DNA of 64,000 nucleotides, from positions 1-64,000 of the forward strand of contig JBCNJP010000231.1 in assembly GCA_039602395.1 (NCBI GenBank), in the 5' to 3' direction. Every line of letters starts with the position of its first letter. Position 1 is the first letter of the stretch. Origin of the DNA: Deinandra increscens subsp. villosa (taxonomy: Eukaryota > Streptophyta > Magnoliopsida > Asterales > Asteraceae). Position numbers and translations under genes: made by a program. The notes below the pieces were generated by a model. That model saw nothing but the letters and a program-made list of their open reading frames with translations. It was not told where the DNA came from and did no database searches. Shown here in pieces: positions 55,967 through 64,000 of the stretch.

Positions 55967-56456
55967 ATGTGGCATTTGCGTCCTCTGAATGTGGAAGATA
56001 GCCCCAAATACGGTAAGTAATCATGTAAATGGCTGAAATTCAAATGCATTAATGTGGAATTCGCGTCTCTGATTTGGTTATTTTTCTTGAACAGGGGAAG
56101 AAGATTTTAGTCTGTTTACTTTGGTGATCTATCACCTAGGGTATTTTGCGAGCCTCAATGGTCGGATACAATACATCGATGGGAGGGTTCGCTACTTCAA
56201 CGAGGTGGACATTACCTCCTTCTCGTTCGATGATCTAGGTCAAATGGTGTCTGACCTAGGTTATGACTTGAACGATTTCGACCCCTACCTGAGGATCCCA
56301 GGGTTGTCTCTAGATTATGGATTGGTTCTATTCATTGATGATCCGAGGGATGTTAGGGCCTTGGCCCTGCACGTCAAGGATGAGGAGGTCATATCCATCT
56401 ACCTCTATGGAAATGTGGAGGTGTGTTCATCCTCCTCCCCCTTTGACGGTAGCTAA
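55967..56456 (+). CDS. Two-exon gene, PB1-like domain protein (135 aa)
   Basis: Exon 1 55967-56012 (MWHLRPLNVEDSPKY), intron 56013-56094 (GTAAGT...TTTCTTGAACAG), exon 2 56095-56456. The protein reads EEDFSLFTLVIYHLGYFASL, then a pattern of YIDGRVRYFNEVDI, MVSDLGYD, the GLSLDYGL and IDDPRDV blocks and a final VISIYLY strand. This is the pattern of the PB1-like domain found at the N-terminus of many plant MULE-type transposon proteins and related orphan genes. A pyrimidine-rich 5' UTR (55917-55960) precedes it. No stop or frameshift. Either a captured gene in the CACTA-like element or the surviving first part of another transposon's gene; the end after FDGS looks abrupt. Confidence 0.55.
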
Positions 56457-56608
56457 CCATGGAGAACAGGCCGCTATGACGATTCAGACAATTTCTCTAG
56501 TGGGAGCATGTTTTAAGTTTATGTTGTTTTTTTATTATATATATTTGTAACTAATTAATAGATATCACATCTTTTGGATTATATATGTAATTAATTGTTT
56601 ATGTGTAT

Positions 56609-57778
56609 GCATCATATGTGTGTTTTGAATCTTCTTCCTGAAGAATTCAAGTTCATCCGGTTGTCTTCTATATATATTAGGTTGTGTGGCTAAATATTAG
56701 TGTATAAAGAATCGTATTCAACCAGAATGATTTTAGATTCACTAGATAATGGATTTAAATACATGGGAATATCCTATAGACTACGAACATAAATAACAAC
56801 TTTGGTTATTTATAGTATATATAGTTCATCCTGAAGAAATCTAGTTTATCCGGTTCATCATGAAGAACTCTAGTTCATCCCGTTGTATTACTGAATAACT
56901 CTTGATCCTGAAGAACTCTAGTTCATCCGGTTCTATTACTAAATAACTCTTTATAATCCTGAAGAACTCTAGTTCACCTTCTCTCAATCCTCATTAACTC
57001 AGTAGGTAATTTTGACTTTCTTCGTTTAATTTTGACTTGTTAATTTGATTGCCAGAAAATCAAAACATTCAACAGGATATGCATCAGATGTGTGTTTTGA
57101 CTCTTCTTCCTGAAGAATTCTAGATCATCCGGTTGTCTTCTACATATATTAGGTTGTGTGACTAAATATTAGTGTATAAAGAATTGTATTCAACCATAAT
57201 GATTTTAGATTCACTAGATAATGGGTTTAAATACATGGAAATATCCTATAGACTACGAACAGAAATAACAACTTTGGTTATTTATAGTATATATAGTTCA
57301 GTCTGAAGAAATTTAGTTTATCCGGTTCATCCTGAAGAACTCTAGTTCATCCCGTTGTATTACTGAATAACTCTTGATCCTGAAGAACTCTAGTTCATCC
57401 GGTTCTATTACTGGATAACTCTTTATAATCCTGAAGAACTCTAGTTCATCTTCTATCAATCCTCATGAACTCAGTGGGTAATTTTGACTTTCTTCATTTA
57501 ATTTTGACTTGTTAATTTGATTACCAGAAAATCAAAACATTCAACATGTTTTGCATCAGATGTGTGTTTTGACTCTTCTTCCTTAAGAATTCTAGTTCAT
57601 CCGGTTGTCTTCTACATATATTAGGTTGTGTGACTAAATATTAGTGTATAAAGAATTGTATTCGACCAGAATGATTTTAGATTCACTAGATAATGGGTTT
57701 AAATACATGGGAATATCCTATAGACTACGAACATAAATAACAACTTTGGTTATTTATAGTATATATAGTTCATCCTGA
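56609..57778 (+). repeat. 472-bp tandem repeats, three units (third split by LINE)
   Basis: Units start (gcatca) at 56609, 57081 and 57553, exactly 472 bp apart, more than 90% alike by eye. Each contains several agttcatcc(g/t)g and gaagaactctagttcat short repeats and one GTG(G/A)CTAAATATTAG word like the subterminal repeats at 55100-55810. The third unit is interrupted after 57778 and resumes at about 60519. Confidence 0.88.
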
Positions 57779-60518
57779 AACAAGTCCCTTAAAATCAATA
57801 ACCATAGATGCCGTATTGATATGATCAGAGATGAGTTGGGGGAGATGCATGAAGGTGGTGATGTCCCTCAAGTTTTTGTGAATCACTATACTAAGTTTTT
57901 TGGATCTAAAGGTACTACTTGGATGGATTTGGACCCCGAGATCTTCACGTCCAAGCTTGCGAGTGATGTGGCTGGTCACATGGTGCGTCCTGTGACTGTG
58001 AAGGAGGTTCATGATGCTGTATTTGACATTGATGACGCTAAAGCGCCGGGACCGGATGGCTTTACGTCTGCGTTTTTTAAAAAAGCGTGGGTGGTGATTG
58101 GCAGGGATGTGACGAAGGCTATTCAGGACTTCTTTCACTATGGTAAACTTCTTCAGGAGATTAATCACACATTGATTGCTTTAATACCTAAGGTTACGAC
58201 ACCTGCCTCCATCAATGACTATCGTCCTATTGCTTGCTGTAATGTTATTTACAAGGTGATAAGCAAGATCCTTGCTGATCGGATTAAGGGTGCTCTCAAT
58301 GATATTGTGAGTATTAATCAATCTGCTTTTGTTCCGGGGAGATTGATTACAGATAATATTTTGTTGTCTCAAGAGTTAATGCATAATTACCACCGCAACA
58401 TTGGTGAACCAAGGTGTGCCTTAAAAGTGGACATTCAGAAAGCGTATGATACTGTTGACTGGTCGTTTTTAGAACATATTCTTCACTGCTTTGGCTTTCA
58501 TACAACAATGGTGAACTGGATAATGACATGTGTTACGACAGCCTCTTATTCAATTTGTATTAATGGTGAGCCACATGGTTACTTCAGGGGTAAACGTGGG
58601 CTTCGTCAAGGAGATCCCATGTCACCGTATTTGTTTACTCTTGTTATGGAGGTGCTTACCCTTTTGTTGAAGCGTGATGTGGAGCAGGATCCTCATTTCT
58701 GATATCATAAAAAGTGTAAGGCCAATAAAATTGTTAATCTTTGTTTTGCCGATGATCTTTTTCTCTTTGCTAGGGGGGATATCAGATCTACTACTTGTTT
58801 GATTCGCTCCATTGAGGGATTCTCGAAGGTGTCTGGCCTTAATCCTAGCCTCCCAAAGAGTACTATTTTCTTTTGCAATGTCAAGGATGATATGAGGGCT
58901 GCCATTCTTACTCGTCTACCTTTCACTGAAGGTACTTTACCGGTACGTTACCTTGGTGTGCCTCTTATCTCAGCAGGGTTACGGTATAAGGATTGCTTGC
59001 CTCTGCTTGAAGCTGCTGACAATAGAATTCTGAGTTGGAAGAATAAAAATCTTTCGTTTGCTGGGAGACTTCAGTTGATTATATCTGTTCTTTCTTCTAT
59101 GCACATCTATTGGGCCTCGGTGTTTTTGCTCCCGTCTCGTCTAATTAGAGAGCTGGAATCTTAATTTAGGGGGTTTTTGTGGTCCCAAGGGAAACTGCTG
59201 AAAGGGGCTGCTAAAGTGGCATGGCACTCGGTATGCCAACCAAAATCTGAAGGAGGGTTAGGGATTAGACGTATCAGTAATATGAATCGGGCGATGCTTA
59301 CTCGTCATATTTGGAGCATCATAACTAAGCGTAACTCATTATGGGTGGAATGGGTCTACTGTCATCGTCTTCAAGGCCGAACTTTTTGGAACTGCAGGAC
59401 CACTTCTGCGAGTAGTTGGAGCTGGAGGAACCTGATTCATCTTAGACCTGTGATTCGCAAGTTTATATGGGCTAATATTGGGAATGGCATCTCCACGTCT
59501 GCTTGGTATGATATTTGGTGTCCTGGGGGCCCTTTGTCTGAGTTTATCTCCCCAAGAATTTTTCATAACGCTGGTTTTTCTATTCATACGAAGGTGGCGG
59601 ACCTGGTTACAAATGATGGTTGGGCTTGGCCGGTGGAGTGGCTGATTAGGTTCCCCATGCTTAACAACCTTTCCATTCCGATATTGAGTACTCAGCCGGA
59701 TACTTCTGTTTGGATTGATGCGGGTAAAAGTGGTGATTTCTCTACTACTATTGCTTGGAACGCTATTAGAAGCCCGGTGGGTGTGACCTCGTGGACTGAT
59801 CTAGTGTGGCACTCAACTTGGGTTCCTAAACATGCGTTTGTGTTATGGTTGGTGATTAATGGCAAACTTCGTACTCAAGACAGGCTTGTGCGATGGAACC
59901 AGAAGAAAGGTGGCATGAACATGATGTGTTGCCTTCTGTGTTTTAATGATATTGAGTCACATCACCATCTTTTCTTTCAGTGCAGCTATTCTATGAAGGT
60001 TTGGAAGATGGCGTGTTCGAAAATGAAAGTGATTGCTCCCTCTGATTGGATTGACATTGTTAACTGGGCTAGTACCACCTCCAAGGCTCTGGCAAAAGTG
60101 ATTCGCAAGCTGATGATAGCTGCTACGGTTTACCATCTATGGAGAGAAAGGAATTGCAGATTTCATAATAACCATGCGAGACCCCCGGATGTAGTTTTTT
60201 CTAATATCACTGCTGATGTCAAATATAAATTGATGGGGTTGAAGATTGTTAACCGTGAGCGGGTCCGGGATACGCTTGAGGATTGGGAGATCCTAGGGAA
60301 CACGGTGTTTGATGATGGTGGCTAAATCGTTTTTGTGGTTGTATTTGTATGTCTTTATTTCTAGCGTTGGGCTAGGCGTTTGCTTTTGTTTTTGTTTCGT
60401 GTGTTTAACTCTTCAGGGGTCTGTCCCTTTAGAGATCTAGTAGGGAGTTTACCTTACTACATGTTTTCATTTTGCGGTAATTAATACAAAATCACCGGGG
60501 TAACCCTTTACCCAAAAA
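57779..60518 (+). mobile_element. 5'-truncated LINE (L1-like) insertion
   Basis: Inserted in the third 472-bp unit. The endonuclease domain is missing; sequence starts within the region before RT. The 3' UTR (60326-60518) ends accctttacccaaaaa, a short A tail. Comparison with an intact unit shows about six target bases (gaaatc) replaced and no clear target duplication. Confidence 0.85.
57821..60325 (+). pseudogene. LINE ORF2 fragment: reverse transcriptase and C-terminal zinc domain
   Basis: One frame of 835 codons broken only by TGA (58700-58702) and TAA (59162-59164). Motifs in order: KAPGPDGF, LIALIPK, NDYRPIACCNVIYK, QSAFVPGR, KVDIQKAYDTVDW, GLRQGDPMSP, the catalytic FADDLFLF (58744-58767) and VRYLGVPL. 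A GGLGIRR tether segment follows, then a zf-RVT-type Cys/His region (CCLLCFNDIESHHHLFFQC, near 59929-59985). Both stops fit single transitions of Arg/Gln codons. Frame also extends upstream to 57779 without a start, as expected for a truncated copy. Confidence 0.88.
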
Positions 60519-60689
60519 TAGTTTATCCGCTTCATCCTGATGAACTCTAGTTCATCCTGTTCTATTACTGAATAACTCTTGATCCCGAAGAACTCTAGTT
60601 CATCTGGATCTATTACTGAATAACTCTTTATAATCCTAAATAACTCTTTATAATCCTAAAGAACTCTAGTTCATCTGGATCTATTACTG
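60519..60689 (+). repeat. Tail of the third 472-bp unit
   Basis: Resumes tagtttatcc and carries four agaactctagttcat/gatgaactctag words. Ends abruptly at ACTTTCTC, where Gypsy 3 begins; the two partners share a few bases (ACTT region). Confidence 0.75.
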
Positions 60690-63600
60690 AATACTTTCTC
60701 AAGAATCTTGAACGGACCGAGATACCGAGGTGCTAGTTTCCATTTTTTACCAAATCTGAAGACGCCTTTCCATGGAGATACTTTTAGAAGGACAGGGTCG
60801 CCTTTTTTAATCTCGAGGGGTCTATGTCGTCTATCAGCATAACTTTTCTGACGACTGCCAGCAGCGAGCAAATGATCACGAATTTGAGAGATTTTATCAG
60901 TCGTTTCCTGAATCAGCTCAGGACCGGTGATTTGAGATTCACCGACCTCAGACCAAAAAATAGGAGAACGACATTTGCGGCCATAGAGAGCCTCGAACGG
61001 GGCCATACCGATGCTCGAATGATAGTTATTGTTATACGAGAACTCGATCAAAGGAAAAAACAAACCCAACTCCCACCATAATCAATGACACATGCCCGAA
61101 GCATGTCTTCAAGAGTCTGAATGGTGCGCTCAGATTGACCATCTGTTTGAGGATGGTAGGCGGTGCTAAAATCTAGCTGAGTCCCCAAAGAAGCATGAAG
61201 AGATTGCCAGAAATGCGACATAAAACGACTATCACGATCCGAGATAATACTCAAAGGAGTGCCATGGCAGCACACAATCTCCTTAAGAAAGACTTGAGCC
61301 AATATCGGGGATCCATCGGTCTCCATGATTGGGAGGAAATGAGCAGATTTGGTTAAACAGTCAACAATAACCCAAATGGTATCACATCCCTTGGAAGTTC
61401 GTGGAAGTTTTGTAATGAAGTCCATTGCGATGTTCTCCCACTTCCATACGGGAATCAAAGGATTCTCAAGTAGACCGGCAGGTCGCTGGTGCTCGGCCTT
61501 GACTTTGGAACAAGTAAGGCACTTCGCCACATAAAGCGCTATGTCCTTCCTCATGTCGGGCCACCAATAGAGCTTACGTAGATCAAGATACATCTTATCA
61601 GATCCAGGATGAATGGAATAACGAGACTTATGTGCCTCGTTCATGATAATAGACCGAAGATCATCTCGATCGGGAATCCAGAGACGATTCAAGAAATAAA
61701 GGAGACCATCAGACTTATTCTCAAATTGAAGCTCAGCACCACAAGATAATTCATTATGCAAATTTCCCTCATCAACGGATGCACGATGAGCTGCCAGAAT
61801 GCGAGCTTTGAGATCGGTCATATGATGAGAACTCTGAAATAGGACAAGCTTGAGATTCTCTTTTGGACTCAAGGCATCGGCCACGACATTCGCCTTCTGA
61901 GGATGATAACGAATCTTGCAATCGTAGTCGTTCAAGAGCTCGATCCAACGACGCTGACGCATATTGAGATCTCTCTGATTGAAGATGTGTTAGAGGCTTT
62001 TGTGATCGGTATAAACCACACACTCGGTACCGTAAAGGTAATGCCTCCAAATTTTTAGAGCAAACACGACCGCACCAAGCTCGAGGTCATGCGTCGTGTA
62101 ATTCTTCTCGTGTTTCTTAAGCTGTCGTGATTCGTATGCGATTACTTTTCCCCGCTACATGAGAACACAACCAAGGCCTTGATGAGATGCGTCGCAATAC
62201 ACCACAAAATCATCCGTCCCATCAGGAAGTGTGAGAATGGGAGCCTCACACAACATTAGTTCAAGTGTCTAAAAAGCGTTTTCTTGATCAGGACCCCACT
62301 CAAATGGTTGACTTTTCTGATTCAACGCAGTAAGCGGCATAGCTATGCGAGAGAAATTAGCAATGAAACGCCGATAATAGCCTGCTAACCCAAGAAACGA
62401 GCGGACTTCAGTTGCTGAAGTAGGGGTGCATCAACTCTTAACGGCCTCGATCTTAGCAGGATCGACGTGAATATCCTTGTCATTTATGATATGGCCTAAA
62501 AATTGCATTTCATTTAGCCAAAATTCACATTTAGAGAATTTGGCATAAGTTGTTCTTTCTTTAGAAGCTCCAGCATAAGACGCAGGTGAGTTTTGTGTTC
62601 TTCCTTTGACTTGGAATAGATCAGAATATCATCGATGAATACAATCACAAATTTATCAAGATAGGTTTTGCAAACGCGATTCATGAGGTCCATGAATATA
62701 GCAGGAGCGTTTGTCAAACCGAAGGGCATCACAGTGAACTAGAAATGGCCATAATGGGTGCGGAAGGCGGTTTTATGAACATCCTCCTCCGCGACCCGAA
62801 GCTGATGATAACCGGAACGAAGATCAATCTTTGAAAAACAAGAAGCACCCTGAAGCTGATCGAAGAGGTCAGCAATACGAGGCAATGGATAACGATTCTT
62901 GATCGTGAGTTTATTAAGCTCACTATAATCAATGCACATACGAAGAGAGCCATCCTCTTTCTTAACAAATAGAGTAGGTGCTCCCCATGGAGATGAACTC
63001 GGACGAATGAACCCTTTATCAGAAAGCTCTTGGAGTTGTTTAGCCAACTCTTGCATTTCTGAGGGTGCGAGGCGATAATGAGACTTCACAAAAGGAGTGG
63101 CACCCGAAATAAGATCAATAAGGAAGTCCACTTGGCGAACGGGAGAAAGACCCACTATATCATCCGGGAACACTTCAGGAAAATATCGCACGACCGGGAT
63201 GTCTTCGATTCCCATTTCTTTATCTCGAACCTCCATAATATGTGCCAGGAATGCTGGATAATCCTTGCGTAAATACTTTTGGGCTTCGGTGTACGACATT
63301 AGCTTAAGCCCACCAGATGGTTTATCACCATGGATCAATAAAAATTGACCATCCGATCGAGGAATGCGAATGATTTTATCGAAATAAACAAGCTCAAAAC
63401 GATTTTTTGATAACCAATCCATACCAATGATGACATCAAAGCTCCTGAGAGGCATAGGAATGAGGTCGATAGCGAAACTATGACCCTTGAAGTCCAACTT
63501 GCAATCACGAATTACCGAATCGAGGTCGACTTGTTTTCCGTCCGTGATTTCAACAGATAGAGGATGATCAAGCGCAACACGAGGAGAAGCAAGCAAAGGC

Positions 63601-63710
63601 TCAAACTCTAATGATACAAAGCTACGGTCCGCACCAGAATCAAACAATATAGATGCATAACGATTATTGATAAGGAACGTATCATTGACCACTTCCTGGT
63701 TCGCCTGAGC
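60690..63710 (-). pseudogene. Gypsy 3 pol
   Basis: Protease LFDSGADRSF (near 63640); RT with FIRPSSSPWGAP, YPLPRIADLFDQ, a TAG in place of Glu at 62741-62739, MPFGLTN and FIDDIL (near 62635). One base is lost near 62550. RNase H has TAG at about 62156 and TAA at 61990 (former Gln). Integrase: zinc region HKSRYSIHPGSDKMY...CLTCSKVK (61635-61490), MDFITKLP, ISDRDSRF, DGQSERT. A frameshift near 61060 follows before the C-terminal part to 60690. Integrase catalytic residues are intact, but the frame is broken several times. Confidence 0.85.
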
Positions 63711-63796
63711 CTGATTTGCATTGACCAACCAAGTTAGTGTTAATGGTAATAAATGATAGAGATCAATACGATAGAAGAAGTAAATCAAACTCGAAC
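63711..63796 (-). other. Putative 86-bp intron with duplicated ends, Gypsy 3
   Basis: The minus strand reads AATCAG then GTTCGAG (donor at 63796), an internal ACACTAACTTGG (branch-like CTAAC) and ends GCAAATCAG (63711). The 15-bp string TCAATGCAAATCAGG occurs at both boundaries (63810-63796 and 63724-63710). The length is not a multiple of three and it has stops; removal rejoins the gag knuckle frame to protease. Confidence 0.6.
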
Positions 63797-64000
63797 CTGA
63801 TTTGCATTGATTTTGAAAGCACGAGCAGGGGCACCTTGAGCAATCATAGCGAGAGCGGGACATGCATTGCGAAGGTGGGTAGTAGACCCATAGTTATAGC
63901 AGGCCCTAACTTGAACTTGGACATTTGGGGCTTGGGCTATCATGGGCTAAGCAGGGTATTGGGCCATAGGTTGGGCCATTATAGGTTGAGCGCGGATGGG
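63797..64000 (-). pseudogene. Gypsy 3 gag end with mutated zinc knuckle
   Basis: Gln/Pro-rich stretch (QPIMAQPMAQYPA), a TAG, then CYNYGSTTHLRNACP. This is a CCHC knuckle whose second Cys is Tyr (TGT to TAT type change), and GAPARAFKINANQ runs up to the putative intron. The upstream part is outside the window. Confidence 0.7.

Larger units (their letters stand above)
60690..64000 (-). mobile_element. Gypsy 3, truncated minus-strand chromovirus-like element
   Basis: Carries gag end, protease, RT, RNase H and integrase in normal order, entering from the right window edge. It is cut at 60690 within the post-integrase domain (GPFKILEKV), so chromodomain, polypurine tract and 3' LTR are absent. 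Related to, but clearly distinct from, Gypsy 1 and 2. Confidence 0.85.

Noticed and set aside
57770..58168. 132-codon minus-strand ORF over the LINE
   Set aside because: Antisense shadow of the LINE RT frame.

Overview
The window reads as repeat-dense nuclear DNA of a flowering plant. The best guess is the daisy family (Asteraceae): the 3' extra ORF at 7.0-10.2 kb resembles a protein family I know mainly from Copia elements of that family. The species cannot be named. No conventional single-copy host gene, tRNA, rRNA or CRISPR array was found; nearly everything is transposon, much of it nested. Two runs of exactly 500 N (19230-19729, 41730-42229) are scaffold gaps and hide several element ends.

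Layout, left to right. (1) 1-6158: plus-strand Copia integrase/RT debris in a 3,325-bp tandem duplication; inside each copy a 551-bp RT segment is triplicated. (2) About 6159-19229: a minus-strand Copia element (Copia B) with a 3' LTR edge at 6975, a two-exon extra ORF (10155-7011), a 1,053-codon pol lacking the first integrase catalytic Asp region, and a gag zinc knuckle. Its gag/pol junction is split by a 3,039-bp solo Gypsy LTR with target duplication GTGAT. (3) 19730-21955 plus 34008-36881: a decayed minus-strand Gypsy (X) with LTR end, primer site, an extra ORF and a gag start. It is split by (4) 21956-34007, a young minus-strand chromovirus (Gypsy 1) arranged LTR-internal-LTR-deleted internal-partial LTR, the whole flanked by the 5-bp duplication GTTAG. 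(5) 36882-41729: a pol-less SIRE-like Copia (C) inserted in the LTR of X and itself holding the 3' LTR of another Copia (D). (6) 42230-54938: plus-strand degenerate Gypsy 2 with a 3,737-bp 3' LTR, an extra ORF1, gag-pol and a 5' LTR invaded by another LTR. (7) 55100-60688: one end of a CACTA-like transposon, a small intron-containing PB1-like gene, three 472-bp tandem repeats and a 5'-truncated LINE inserted in the third. (8) 60690-64000: minus-strand Gypsy 3, truncated at its integrase C-terminus and running off the window.

The most notable observations concern introns and rearrangements inside transposons. Gypsy 1 and Gypsy 2 share a short phase-1 intron at the same place in gag. Gypsy 3 has an 86-bp candidate intron between gag and protease bounded by a 15-bp direct repeat. 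The Copia B extra ORF has a 724-bp intron filled with CGAAAACC words. Gypsy 1 shows a three-LTR structure whose deletion junction fuses LTR leader sequence in frame to integrase/chromodomain sequence. Premature stops across the older elements are mostly TAG/TAA at former CAG/CAA positions, as expected from decay of methylated cytosine.
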